Counted from the stretch's first letter, positions 41,256 through 49,948 are shown. The stretch: DNA of 64,000 nucleotides from Polaromonas sp047303325 (GCF_047303325.1 NZ_JBKBEX010000013.1:62001-126000), one strand, 5' to 3'. The notes: generated by a model not told the origin, from the sequence alone. Made by a program: numbers and translations.

Positions 41256-42767
41256 CTAGATATCAAAGCGTATGCCCTGGGCCAGCGGCAGGCTTGAGCC
41301 GTAGTTGACAGTATTGGTCGCGCGGCGCATATACGCCTTCCACGAATCCGATCCCGACTCGCGGCCGCCGCCGGTTTCTTTCTCGCCGCCGAAGGCGCCG
41401 CCTATCTCGGCGCCGCTGGTGCCTATGTTGACGTTGGCGATGCCGCAGTCCGAGCCGCGCGCCGAGGTGAAGAGCTCGGCCTCGCGCAGGTCTTGCGTGA
41501 AGACGGCCGATGACAAGCCGTGCGCCACGGCGTTGTTCATGGCGATCGCGTCCTCAAAGCTGTCATAGGGCACGACGTAGAGGATGGGCGCGAAGGTCTC
41601 ATGCAGCATGGGGCCGGCCTGCTCTTTCAGCTCCACAATCGCGGGGCGCACATAGTGGGCCGTGCCCTCGCCGGGCTGCTTGTCGCCGAAGTGCACTTTT
41701 GCGCCCAGCTTTTTGGCCTCGGCCAGCGCCGACTGCATGGCGTCAAACGCGCGGCCGTCGATCAGCGGGCCGACCAGCGTGCCGTCTTTCAGCGGGTTGC
41801 CAATCGGCAGGCGTTCAAACACGGCGACCAGGCGCTTGACCAGGTCCGGGTAGATGGAGCGGTGCACGATCAGGCGGCGCAAGCTGGTGCAGCGCTGGCC
41901 TGCAGTTCCTGCTGCGGCAAAAGCCGCGCCGCGCACCACGAGTTCCAGGTTGGCCGAAGGGGCGACGATGGCCGCGTTGTTGCCGCCCAGTTCCAGCAGC
42001 GAGCGCTTGAAGAGGCCCGCGCAGGCCATCGCTACGTTTTTGCCCATGGCGGTGGAGCCCGTGGCGCTGACCAGTTTCACATGTGGGTGATTCACCAGCG
42101 CCTCGCCGGTGGCGCGTTCGCCTATCAGCAACTCGCTCAGGCCTTCGGTGGCCAGGCCCAGCTCTTTGGCCGTCTGCAGCAACAGGCCGTTGAGCGCGAT
42201 GGCCGACAGCGGGGTTTTTTCCGAAGGCTTCCAGGCCAGGGTGTTGCCGCAGACCAGGGCCAGCGCGGCATTCCAGGCGAACACCGCCATCGGAAAGTTA
42301 AAGGCCGAGATGATGCCGACCACGCCCACGGGGTGCCAGGTTTCCAGTAGCTTGTGGTCGGGGCGCTCACTGGCAATCGTCAGGCCGTAGAGCTGGCGCG
42401 AGAGGCCCACCGCGAATTCGCAGATGTCTATGACCTCCTGCACCTCGCCCAGGCCTTCCTGCAGGATTTTGCCGGTCTCCAGCGAGATCAGCTGGCCCAG
42501 TTCGGCCTTGTGGCGGCGCACGGTTTCGCCGAAGGCGCGCACCAGTTCGCCGCGCTTGGGCGCGGGCACATTGCGCCATTCGAGAAAGCGCTGCTGGGCG
42601 GCGTTGAGCGCGCCGTCCACCTCGGCGGCGCTGTGCACGGCCACACGGGCCAGCTGGCTGCCGTCTATGGGCGTGGCCACGGTGATGGCCGAGGCCGCCT
42701 TGCTGTTCAGCTCAGCGGCGAGGCCCAGGGCTTTGAAGAGGGATGAAACGTCGTTGGCGTGACTCAT
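41256..42767 (-). CDS. amaB: Aldehyde dehydrogenase, AmaB/ALDH7-like (2-aminoadipate semialdehyde)
   Basis: A 503-residue NAD-dependent aldehyde dehydrogenase of the antiquitin (ALDH7) type. The catalytic Cys is in AGTAGQRCTSLRRL, the Glu in LLELGGNNAAIV, and the cofactor region is IISAFNFPMAVFAWNAALALVCGN. The ETGKILQEGLGEVQEVIDICEFAVGLSRQLYG block is typical of ALDH7. Its likely reaction is oxidation of 2-aminoadipate 6-semialdehyde (piperideine-6-carboxylate) to 2-aminoadipate in lysine breakdown. It is last of three minus-strand genes whose other members use 2-aminoadipate and 2-oxoadipate, which strengthens the call. Confidence 0.9.
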   Translation of the reverse strand: MSHANDVSSLFKALGLAAELNSKAASAITVATPIDGSQLARVAVHSAAEVDGALNAAQQRFLEWRNVPAPKRGELVRAFGETVRRHKAELGQLISLETGKILQEGLGEVQEVIDICEFAVGLSRQLYGLTIASERPDHKLLETWHPVGVVGIISAFNFPMAVFAWNAALALVCGNTLAWKPSEKTPLSAIALNGLLLQTAKELGLATEGLSELLIGERATGEALVNHPHVKLVSATGSTAMGKNVAMACAGLFKRSLLELGGNNAAIVAPSANLELVVRGAAFAAAGTAGQRCTSLRRLIVHRSIYPDLVKRLVAVFERLPIGNPLKDGTLVGPLIDGRAFDAMQSALAEAKKLGAKVHFGDKQPGEGTAHYVRPAIVELKEQAGPMLHETFAPILYVVPYDSFEDAIAMNNAVAHGLSSAVFTQDLREAELFTSARGSDCGIANVNIGTSGAEIGGAFGGEKETGGGRESGSDSWKAYMRRATNTVNYGSSLPLAQGIRFDI

Positions 42768-42797
42768 GATGAAGTCCTTTCTTGGTGTGTCTTGAAA

Positions 42798-44036
42798 TCA
42801 GTTGTTCGCGGCGGCTTTGGTGGCTTGGGCGGCGAGCTCGCGCAGGCCGCGGCCCAGGCGTTCGGCGCCCTGCCGCAACGCCTGGTGCGCGGGGTTGGCA
42901 AAACTCAGGCGCAGCCAGGGCTGCGCGGCGCCGCTGATGCTGAAGGCCGCGCCCGGCACCACCAGCACCTGGTTGGCCAGGCCGAAGTCCACCCAGGACT
43001 GTGTGGACAGCAAGGGCATGCTCGAGGGCAGCTTTGCCCATATGAACATACCGCCCCGCGGCTTGTCAAATTCAAGCAGGCCGCCGCAATGCGTGCGCAA
43101 GGCCTGGTCCAGCGTATCGCCTTTCGCGGCATATGCCGGGCGCAGCATGTCCAGGTGCGATGCCAGGCGCCCGGAAGCCAGCATGGCGGTCAATGTCAGT
43201 TGCTCCAGTGAGCCGCTATGCACATCGGCCGCCTGTTTGGCCAGCACCACGCCGCGCGCGATGTCGGCCGGCGCCAGCAGCACGCCCAGGCGCAGGGCCG
43301 GGGCGACCACCTTGGAGTAGCTGGTCATGTAGGCGACCTGCGCGGGCGAGCCGGCCTGCTGGTTCAGCTGCGCGAGCGAAGGCGGCGGCGCCGTGTCAAA
43401 CCAGAGCTCGCCATAGGGATCGTCCTCGATGAGCGTGACGCCGTATTGCGCGGCCAGTTCCAGCAGGCGCAGGCGGCGCGCCAGCGGCATCACGGCGCCG
43501 GTCGGGTTGGCGAAGTTGGGCACCACATACAGCACGCGCGGGCTTTCGGCACGTAGCAGGGCTTCGAGCTTTTCGACGTCCATGCCTTGCGCGTCGGTTG
43601 GCACCTCCACGAGGCTCGCGCCCGCGAAGCGAAAAGCCTGCAGCGCCGCAGGATAGTTAAAGGATTCCACGGCCACACCTTCGCCGGGCTCGACCAGCAC
43701 GCGCGCGAGCAGGTCTATGGCCTGCTGCGAGCCGGTGGTGATGAGCACATCTTCCGCCCGTGCCGCGAGGCCCCGTTGCCGCAGCACTGCCGCGCTGGCT
43801 TCGCGCAGCGCGGGCAGGCCTTCGGTGGCGCCGTATTGCAGGTTGCGGCCTTGCAACTGGCCGGCTACCTCGAGCAGCGATTCGCGCAGCCACTCGGCCG
43901 GCAGCAGCGCCGGGTCGGGGTGGCCGCCGGCCAGCGACACCATGCCCTCGCGGCCGGCCAGCGCCAGCATGGCGCGTATCGGCGAGCCGCTGGCCTGCGC
44001 GTAGAGCGGACGCAGCGGCCCGCGCGCAGCCGTCAT
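42798..44036 (-). CDS. PLP-dependent aminotransferase (2-aminoadipate type)
   Basis: A 412-residue class I aminotransferase related to LysN/MocR-type 2-aminoadipate transaminases. It has NLQYGATEGLPALREA, TTGSQQAIDLLARVLVEPGEGVAVESFNYP, VVPNFANPTGAVMPL, EDDPYGELWF and the PLP Lys in TSYSKVVAPALRLG. It lacks the GntR DNA-binding domain of full MocR proteins. Its ATG overlaps the stop of the HglS gene by 4 bp. Context makes 2-aminoadipate to 2-oxoadipate the likely reaction. Confidence 0.88.
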   Translation of the reverse strand: MTAARGPLRPLYAQASGSPIRAMLALAGREGMVSLAGGHPDPALLPAEWLRESLLEVAGQLQGRNLQYGATEGLPALREASAAVLRQRGLAARAEDVLITTGSQQAIDLLARVLVEPGEGVAVESFNYPAALQAFRFAGASLVEVPTDAQGMDVEKLEALLRAESPRVLYVVPNFANPTGAVMPLARRLRLLELAAQYGVTLIEDDPYGELWFDTAPPPSLAQLNQQAGSPAQVAYMTSYSKVVAPALRLGVLLAPADIARGVVLAKQAADVHSGSLEQLTLTAMLASGRLASHLDMLRPAYAAKGDTLDQALRTHCGGLLEFDKPRGGMFIWAKLPSSMPLLSTQSWVDFGLANQVLVVPGAAFSISGAAQPWLRLSFANPAHQALRQGAERLGRGLRELAAQATKAAANN

Positions 44037-45061
44037 GCGCGGGCGGCCGTCATGCCAAAAATGCCGGTGGCATTGCCGGCGTCAAAAGCCAGGTCCAGGC
44101 GGGGCTGCACCGGGTCGTTGGCAGCGCCAGCGGTTTGCAGTGCATCGCGCGTGATGAATTCATAAAACGAGCCGGGCACTTCGCGCGAGACGCGGCCTTC
44201 GGGCGTGATGAATTCGCGCTGCACGCTCGCGGCGCGAAAGGCCGTCTGGCGCACGCGGCCGCTGGCCGAGACCTCGACCTTGTCCTTGATGGGCCGGCCC
44301 AGCGCGCGCTGGCGTTCAGCCACGGCGTCAACATCGTCCACGCGGTCGGTCGCGTGGTTAAAGGCATTGCCTTCGGTGGAAATCCAGGCCATCTCGGCGG
44401 ATTCGGCCAGCAGCAGTTCGTAGTCGTCCATCGCGAACACACCGTGCTGGCGGTCAAAGCATTGCAACAGCTGCGGCAGCAGGCGCAGTGCCTGCGCCAG
44501 CGGCAACACGCCGTCGCGCGTGAGCTGCTCCAGGTCGGCGATGTCCTGCGGGCCCAGCGGGTCGCGCGAAGTCGACAGCACGCGCGTGACGGCCGACTGG
44601 AAGGGCGCGGAGAACTGTTCGGGGTGCAGTTCGGACACAAAAAACTGCGCGATCTCTTCGGGGAAGTCGCGGTGGCTGTAGGCCCGGCCCGTCATCTTCA
44701 GGCGCGGCAGCGGGTAAGTGCCCTGCAGCTCAAAACCCAGCGGGCGCAGCACGCGTGTGAAGGCCGCTTCTCCGGCCGGCAGGGCGCCGCTGGGCCAGCG
44801 CACGGTGCGCAGCGCGCCGTGGTCAAACACCACCTTGCGCTGCTGGCCCAGCACGTCGCTGGCGATGTAGTCCTGCCCGGCCGGCACCCGCTGCACCAGG
44901 CCGTGAAACAGCGCCATATTCAGTGCCTGGGCCAACTCCGCGCGGCTGACGCTGCCCGAGGCGGGCTGCTGCAAGCCGGGGTGGACGTACATCTGTTCAT
45001 GGATGGTTTGGACGGCTTCGGGCGGAAGGCAGGCGGTAAGCAGCTTCTGGAGGTGGGTCAT
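44033..45061 (-). CDS. hglS: 2-oxoadipate dioxygenase/decarboxylase (HglS, DUF1338)
   Basis: A 342-residue metalloenzyme of the DUF1338/HglS family that converts 2-oxoadipate to D-2-hydroxyglutarate with loss of CO2. The family is recognised from MALFHGLVQRVPAG, KVVFDHGALRTVRW, RPLGFELQGTYPLPRLKMTGRAYSHRDFPE and DPLGPQDIADLEQL; the His residues and the late Glu supply the iron site. ATG 45061 gives the family length, though the frame runs on upstream into the LysR gene region. It heads the operon with the aminotransferase and AmaB-like dehydrogenase. Confidence 0.9.
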   Translation of the reverse strand: MTHLQKLLTACLPPEAVQTIHEQMYVHPGLQQPASGSVSRAELAQALNMALFHGLVQRVPAGQDYIASDVLGQQRKVVFDHGALRTVRWPSGALPAGEAAFTRVLRPLGFELQGTYPLPRLKMTGRAYSHRDFPEEIAQFFVSELHPEQFSAPFQSAVTRVLSTSRDPLGPQDIADLEQLTRDGVLPLAQALRLLPQLLQCFDRQHGVFAMDDYELLLAESAEMAWISTEGNAFNHATDRVDDVDAVAERQRALGRPIKDKVEVSASGRVRQTAFRAASVQREFITPEGRVSREVPGSFYEFITRDALQTAGAANDPVQPRLDLAFDAGNATGIFGMTAARA

Positions 45062-45139
45062 ATCAGGCGTGTTTTGGGCGGGTGAAAGCCGGATTCTCGG
45101 CAATTTTGGCAGTCGGTACAAAGGATCAATTTCGATGGA

Positions 45140-45160
45140 CGCATGAGATATATTCATGCG
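45140..45160. promoter_or_regulatory. Perfect palindrome CGCATGA-N7-TCATGCG before the LysR gene
   Basis: Seven-base perfect arms around GATATAT, directly abutting the preferred LysR ATG at 45161 and 79 bp from the divergent hglS start. It contains a T-N11-A core, the general LysR box form. It is probably the binding site of the divergent LysR regulator. Confidence 0.6.
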
Positions 45161-46054
45161 ATGCGCCGAAAAATCCCCTCCACCCAGGCCTTGCTGGCTT
45201 TTGAGGCCGCCGCCCACCGTGGCAGCTTTACCCTGGCGGCGCAAGACCTGTCGGTGAGCCAGAGCGCGGTCAGCCACCAGATCCTGGGGCTGGAGCAGGA
45301 GTTGGACGTGAGCCTGTTCCGCCGGCTGCCGCGCCAGCTGGAGCTGACCGATGCCGGCCGCTCGCTGCTGGCGCGAGTCAGTCCGGCGCTCGATGCGCTG
45401 GAAGCCGCGATGCTGGACCTGGTCTCGTCCAAAGGCGAGGGCGGCACGCTGGAGCTGGGTGTGGTGCCGACCTTTGCCACCAAGTGGCTGATCCCGCGCA
45501 TGCCGTCCTTCCTGAAGGCGCACCCGCATGTGACGCTGAACCTGGCGACGCGCCTGCAGCCTTTTGATTTTTCATTGACGGGGTTGGACGCCGCCATCCA
45601 CTACGGCCGGCCCGACTGGCCGGGCACGGAATCGGAATACCTGATGGGCGAGGACAGCGTGGTGGTGTGCAGCCCGGCGCTGGTCAAAAAGCGCCAGTTG
45701 CGCAAGCCGGCCGATGTATTGAAGTTCACGCTGATTCACCAGAGCACGCGGCCGCACGCCTGGCGCGACTGGTTCCAGCTGGCCGGCATCGACGACGCGC
45801 AGGGCGCGGGCAGCGGCCCCAAGTACGAGCTGTTTTCCATGATCGCGCAGGCCGTCAAGGCCGGCCTGGGCCTGGCCGTGCTGCCGCGCTTCCTGGTGGC
45901 CGACGACATCGCCGACGGCACGCTGGCCGTGCCTTTTGAACTCTCGCTGAGTTCAGACTTTGCCTACTACCTGGTCTGGCCTTCGCAGAAAACCAGCTGG
46001 CGGCCGCTGGTGCAGTTGCGCGAGTGGCTGCGTGAGCAAGCCGCAGTGCCTTGA
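45161..46054 (+). CDS. LysR-family regulator (GcvA-like) of the lysine operon
   Basis: A 297-residue LysR protein. The HTH (about 1-60) has IPSTQALLAFEAAAHRGSFTLAAQDLSVSQSAVSHQILGLEQEL, the form found in GcvA/AmpR regulators, followed by an effector domain ending REWLREQAAVP. An in-frame ATG at 45143 would start inside the palindrome, so 45161 is chosen. It is divergent from hglS, 99 bp apart, and is the likely regulator of hglS, the aminotransferase and amaB. Confidence 0.9.
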   Translation: MRRKIPSTQALLAFEAAAHRGSFTLAAQDLSVSQSAVSHQILGLEQELDVSLFRRLPRQLELTDAGRSLLARVSPALDALEAAMLDLVSSKGEGGTLELGVVPTFATKWLIPRMPSFLKAHPHVTLNLATRLQPFDFSLTGLDAAIHYGRPDWPGTESEYLMGEDSVVVCSPALVKKRQLRKPADVLKFTLIHQSTRPHAWRDWFQLAGIDDAQGAGSGPKYELFSMIAQAVKAGLGLAVLPRFLVADDIADGTLAVPFELSLSSDFAYYLVWPSQKTSWRPLVQLREWLREQAAVP

Positions 46055-46058
46055 AGCC

Positions 46059-46880
46059 TCAGGCTTTGTCGGCCGGCGCCAGGCTTTGCGCGGGCCGGCG
46101 CAAGGTGCTGTCAAATGGGTTGATCTGCGCGCCTATGGCCGTGGCCTCGCGCTTGAGCAGTTCCACCACCGTGGGCAGGCGGTCCGGGCTCAGGCGCGAG
46201 GAAATCGTGCCCACGCTGAGCGCGGCGACGGCGCGGCCGTCGCGGTCCAGCACCGGCACGCCGACGCCGGCCATGCCGTCCAGCAGGTTGGTGTTGCGCC
46301 CGGCGTAGCCGAGCTCGCGCACGCGCTCTATCTCGGTGCGCAGATAGACCTCGTCATACACGCCGAACTCGCGCACGCGCGGCAGGTTGTAGCGGATCAC
46401 TTCCTCGCGCTCGGTTTCGGGCAGAAAGGCCAGGATGGCCAGGCTGCCCTGGCCCATGCCCAGGGCCACGCGCCCGCCTATGTCGCCGGTGAAAGAGCGT
46501 ATCGGGAAGGGTCCCTCGCTGCGGTCCAGGCAGACCGCGTCAAAACCACTGCGCACCAGCAAAAAGATGGTGTCGCCCAGGCTGGCGCACAGGCGCAGCA
46601 TGGACGGCCGGCACAGGCCGCGCAGGTCCATGGCATTGCCGGCCTGGGCGGCCAGCGCGAAAAATTCGATGCTCAAACGGTAGAGCTTGGAGCCGGCTTC
46701 CTGCTCCACTACGCGCTCGGCCACCAGGCTTTGCAGGATGCGGTGGGTGGTGGCCTGGGTCAGGCCCGTGGCCTTGGCGATGTGGGTGATGCGCCCGCCC
46801 TTGGCCTGTGTCGCCGCCAGCGCCCGGATGATGGAAAAAGCGCGCTGCACGCTGCTGGAGCTATTGTCTTCGTCTTTCAC
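46059..46880 (-). CDS. IclR-family regulator
   Basis: A 273-residue IclR protein: N-terminal winged helix (about 10-75: SSVQRAFSIIRALAATQAKGGRITHIAKATGLTQATTHRILQSL) and C-terminal effector domain with DTIFLLVRSGFDAVCLDRSEGPFPIRSF and GVPVLDRDGRAVAALSVG. The start is GTG 46880, which follows AGGAGAG; the open frame further upstream crosses the operator region. It is divergent from the ABC/oxidase operon at 47089 and probably controls it through the palindromes between the genes. Confidence 0.9.
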   Translation of the reverse strand: MKDEDNSSSSVQRAFSIIRALAATQAKGGRITHIAKATGLTQATTHRILQSLVAERVVEQEAGSKLYRLSIEFFALAAQAGNAMDLRGLCRPSMLRLCASLGDTIFLLVRSGFDAVCLDRSEGPFPIRSFTGDIGGRVALGMGQGSLAILAFLPETEREEVIRYNLPRVREFGVYDEVYLRTEIERVRELGYAGRNTNLLDGMAGVGVPVLDRDGRAVAALSVGTISSRLSPDRLPTVVELLKREATAIGAQINPFDSTLRRPAQSLAPADKA

Positions 46881-46924
46881 ACTCTCTCCTTTGGCGGAAT
46901 CAGTATTGGCATAAGTGTATAGAA

Positions 46925-46941
46925 ATTCCGTTAAACGGAAT
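46925..46941. promoter_or_regulatory. IclR operator candidate ATTCCGTT-A-AACGGAAT
   Basis: Perfect 8-bp arms with a one-base spacer in the divergent IclR/ABC promoter region. A related second element, ATCTCTATACGGAAT at 46957-46971, repeats the CGGAAT half and is also an inverted partner of GTATAGAAAT at 46916-46925. Two spaced sites suit a tetrameric IclR regulator. Confidence 0.7.
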
Positions 46942-46977
46942 AAATCAAATAAAGATATCTCTATACGGAATAACCTA

Positions 46978-47007
46978 TTGACGATTTTTTCGTACATGCC
47001 CTAGCAT
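46978..47007 (+). promoter_or_regulatory. Possible sigma-70 promoter for the ABC/oxidase operon
   Basis: TTGACG at 46978-46983 and TAGCAT at 47002-47007 with an 18-base spacer, about 80 bp upstream of the ATP-binding-protein ATG. The second IclR half-site ends seven bases upstream of the -35, a position suited to control. Confidence 0.45.
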
Positions 47008-47088
47008 GAAGTCATCAAGGTGTCACCGTTTTGTATGTCGTTTGGAACGTACGGCGCTGGCCACCCCCTTGTTGCAGAGGTGCTCCCC

Positions 47089-48159
47089 ATGTCCTTTCTG
47101 ACCCTGGCAAATGTGAACAAGTCCTATGGCGCGACGCGTGCCGTGGCCGACATGAACCTGTCGGTGGACAAGGGCGAATTCGTCTCGCTGCTGGGCCCCT
47201 CGGGCTGCGGCAAGACCACCACCTTGCAGATGATTGCGGGCTTTTGCGAGGTGACGTCCGGCCAGGTCACCCTGGATGGCCGCGACATCACCCATGCCAA
47301 ACCCAATTCGCGCGGCCTGGGCATCGTGTTCCAGAGTTATGCGCTGTTCCCGCACATGAGCGTTTACGACAACGTGAGCTTCGGCCTGGAAATGCGCCGC
47401 GTGCCCAAGGAAGAGCGCGCCGAACGCGTGAAGGCCGCGCTGGCCCTGGTGCACCTGGAGGCCCATGCCGCGCGCTACCCGCGCGAACTCTCGGGCGGGC
47501 AGCGCCAGCGCGTGGCATTGGCCCGTGCCCTGGTCATCACGCCGCCCGTGCTGCTGCTGGATGAGCCGCTGTCCAACCTGGACGCCAAGCTGCGCGAAGA
47601 GATGCAGTTCGAACTGCGGCAGATCCAGCGCAAGGTCGGCACCACCACCATCATGGTCACGCACGACCAGACCGAGGCCATGTCCATCAGCGACCGTGTG
47701 GTCGTCATGGAGGCCGGCCGCGTCACGCAGATCGACCAGCCGCACCGGCTCTATGAACACCCACAGACCCGCTTTATCTCGAATTTTGTCGGCAAGGCCA
47801 ATTTGCTCGAAGGCCGCGTGGCGGCCACCGGCCCCTGGGCCACGGTGAATGTGGGTGGCAATGTGCCGGTCGAAGTCGAGGCTGCCGGCGTGTCGCAGGG
47901 CGACGCGGTGGTGCTGAGCCTGCGTCCCGAAAAAATCCGTCTGGTACATGAGTCCCAGGGCCGCATAGGCGGCACGGTCAAGGAGCGTTTCTTCCTGGGC
48001 AGCCAGTGGCTCTACCAGGTGTCCACCGCGGCCGGCCAGCTTGCGGTGGTCTGCCCCAACGACGGCACGGCGCCGGCCGAAGAGGGCGCGAACGTGGGCC
48101 TGGACTGGGCCGCGCAACAGGTGCGCCTGCTGCCTGGCGCGCAAGGAGTGCCGGCATGA
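47089..48159 (+). CDS. ABC transporter ATP-binding protein (PotA-like)
   Basis: A 356-residue ABC ATPase of the spermidine/putrescine and Fe3+ group. Walker A GPSGCGKTTT, Q-loop FQSYALFPHM, signature LSGGQRQRV, Walker B VLLLDEPLSNLD and the H-loop VTHDQTEAM are intact. A C-terminal TOBE domain (about 275-356) follows. ATG 47089 gives the family length; an ATG 69 bp upstream is in frame but less likely. It drives the permeases at 48156 and 49154. Ligand class is inferred from the operon oxidase. Confidence 0.92.
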   Translation: MSFLTLANVNKSYGATRAVADMNLSVDKGEFVSLLGPSGCGKTTTLQMIAGFCEVTSGQVTLDGRDITHAKPNSRGLGIVFQSYALFPHMSVYDNVSFGLEMRRVPKEERAERVKAALALVHLEAHAARYPRELSGGQRQRVALARALVITPPVLLLDEPLSNLDAKLREEMQFELRQIQRKVGTTTIMVTHDQTEAMSISDRVVVMEAGRVTQIDQPHRLYEHPQTRFISNFVGKANLLEGRVAATGPWATVNVGGNVPVEVEAAGVSQGDAVVLSLRPEKIRLVHESQGRIGGTVKERFFLGSQWLYQVSTAAGQLAVVCPNDGTAPAEEGANVGLDWAAQQVRLLPGAQGVPA

Positions 48160-49037
48160 GCGGCGCCGCCGCGGCCGCGCCGGCACGGGTGAGCGCCTCG
48201 CGCGCGCCCTGGCTGCTGTCGGCGCCGGCTTTCACGCTGTTCGCCTGCCTGCTGCTGGTGCCGCTGGCGCTCACCGCCGTGCTGTCCTTCCAGGTTTTCG
48301 ACCACGCCACCGGCGTCAAGAACAGCTTCACGCTGGCGCATTACGCCGCCGTGCTGACGGACGACTACTACCATGGCATCTTCTGGCGCACGCTGTGGAT
48401 CTCGGCGTTGACCACACTGATCTGCGTGCTGGTGGGCGCGCCCGAGGCCTATGTGCTGAGCCGCATGCGCAGCCCCTGGCGCTCGATTTTGCTGCTGGTG
48501 GTGCTGGCGCCGCTGCTGGTGTCTGTGGTGGTGCGCGCCTTCGGCTGGAGCATGCTGCTGGGCCCCGAGGGTGTGGTCAACCAGCTCATGCGCGCAGTCG
48601 GCCTGCCGTCCATGCGCATCCTCTACACCGAGGCGGCCGTGGTCATCGCGCTGGTGCACGTGATGCTGCCCTTTATGGTGATCCCGGTCTGGACCTCGCT
48701 GCAAAAGCTGGACCCAGGTGTGGAAGACGCGGCGCTGTCGCTGCAGGCTTCGCATTTCACCACCTTGCGCCGCATCATTTTTCCGCAGGTGCTGCCGGGC
48801 ATCCTGTCGGGCAGCCTGATCGTCTTCGGCCTGAGCGCCAGCGCTTTCGCGATTCCGGGCCTGCTGGGCGGGCGGCGCCTGAAGATGGTGGCCACCGTGG
48901 TCTACGACGAGTACCTGCACGAACTCAACTGGCCGCTGGGCGCGGCCATCGCGCTGACTTTGCTGCTGGCCAACCTGGCCATCATGCTGAGCTACAACCG
49001 TGTGCTGGAGCGCTCCTACAAAAAGTCTCTCGGGTAA
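48156..49037 (+). CDS. ABC transporter permease (PotB-like)
   Basis: A 293-residue inner-membrane permease with six predicted spans. The EAA loop is EDAALSLQASHFTTLRRIIFPQVLPGI, which docks on the ATPase. ATG 48156 overlaps the ATPase stop by 4 bp (ATGA), so translation is coupled. The N-terminal 20 residues are Ala-rich. It pairs with the permease at 49154, from which it is separated by a 116-bp gap filled by a palindromic repeat. Confidence 0.92.
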   Translation: MSGAAAAAPARVSASRAPWLLSAPAFTLFACLLLVPLALTAVLSFQVFDHATGVKNSFTLAHYAAVLTDDYYHGIFWRTLWISALTTLICVLVGAPEAYVLSRMRSPWRSILLLVVLAPLLVSVVVRAFGWSMLLGPEGVVNQLMRAVGLPSMRILYTEAAVVIALVHVMLPFMVIPVWTSLQKLDPGVEDAALSLQASHFTTLRRIIFPQVLPGILSGSLIVFGLSASAFAIPGLLGGRRLKMVATVVYDEYLHELNWPLGAAIALTLLLANLAIMLSYNRVLERSYKKSLG

Positions 49038-49139
49038 TTCCATGCCTACTTCAGTCCGATACGTCGTTGCCCCGCCTTGCCGTGCTACAGCACTGTCTGC
49101 GGCGGCGCGCCTAGTCTCGAACTGAATTAGGCACGGAAT
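49037..49139. repeat. Palindromic repeat element between potB-like and potC-like genes
   Basis: The left end ATTCCATGCCTACTTCAGTC and the reverse complement of the right end (ATTCCGTGCCTAATTCAGTT) agree at most positions over 26 bases. The inner part contains GTGCT-ACAG-CACTG and complementary GC-rich blocks, so the whole 103 bp can fold into one hairpin. It occupies nearly all of the gap between two permease genes that are normally adjacent, beginning at the last base of the potB-like stop. It is probably a dispersed repeat inserted into the operon. Confidence 0.8.
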
Positions 49140-49153
49140 AGAAAGATCTAGCC

Positions 49154-49948
49154 ATGTCCAAAAACGGTCCCCTCGCGCTGCTTTTCAACGCGCTCGTCAT
49201 CACCTTCATGCTGGCGCCGCTGGTCATCGTCTGCGTGGTGGCTTTCACGCCGGGCAACACGCTGGCTATCCCGACCACGGAGTTTTCCCTGCGCTGGTTC
49301 CGCGCGGTGTTCGCGCATTCGGACTTTGTGCAGTCCTTCAAGAACAGCCTCTGGCTGGCCGCGATTTCGGCCACGCTGGCGACCGTGCTGGCCGTGCCGG
49401 CCGGGCTGGCGATCGCGCGCCACAGCTTTCCGGGCCGTGACTTCCTCAATGGCCTGTTCCTTTCGCCGCTCATCATTCCGCACCTGGTGCTGGGCGTGGC
49501 GCTGCTGCGCACCTTCTCATTGATAGGCGCGACCGGCAGCTTCTTCTGGCTGGCGCTGGCGCACGTGGTCATCATCACGCCTTATGTGCTGCGCCTGGTG
49601 CTGGCCTCGGTGGAGGGCAGCGACCGCAGCGCCGAGCAGGCGGCCCTCTCGCTGGGCGCCAGCCAGGCCACGGTGTTCACCCGCGTCACGCTGCCCATGA
49701 TTTTGCCCGGCGTCACCGGCGGCTGGTTGCTGGCCTTTATCAACAGCTTTGACGAGGTGACCATGTCCATCTTCGTCACCGCGCCTTCCACCGTGACGCT
49801 TCCGGTGCGCATGTATATGTACGCGACCGAGTCCATAGACCCGCTGATGGCGGCGGTCTCCGCACTCATGGTGGCGCTCACGGCGGTGGCCATGCTGGTG
49901 CTCGACCGCATCTACGGCCTTGACAAGATTCTGGTGGGACACAAATGA
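49154..49948 (+). CDS. ABC transporter permease (PotC-like)
   Basis: A 264-residue inner-membrane permease with six predicted spans. The EAA loop is EQAALSLGASQATVFTRVTLPMILPGV. It begins at ATG 49154 after the palindromic repeat and overlaps the next gene by 4 bp (ATGA). With the PotA- and PotB-like proteins and the receptor at 52852 it forms a complete ABC importer. Confidence 0.92.
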   Translation: MSKNGPLALLFNALVITFMLAPLVIVCVVAFTPGNTLAIPTTEFSLRWFRAVFAHSDFVQSFKNSLWLAAISATLATVLAVPAGLAIARHSFPGRDFLNGLFLSPLIIPHLVLGVALLRTFSLIGATGSFFWLALAHVVIITPYVLRLVLASVEGSDRSAEQAALSLGASQATVFTRVTLPMILPGVTGGWLLAFINSFDEVTMSIFVTAPSTVTLPVRMYMYATESIDPLMAAVSALMVALTAVAMLVLDRIYGLDKILVGHK

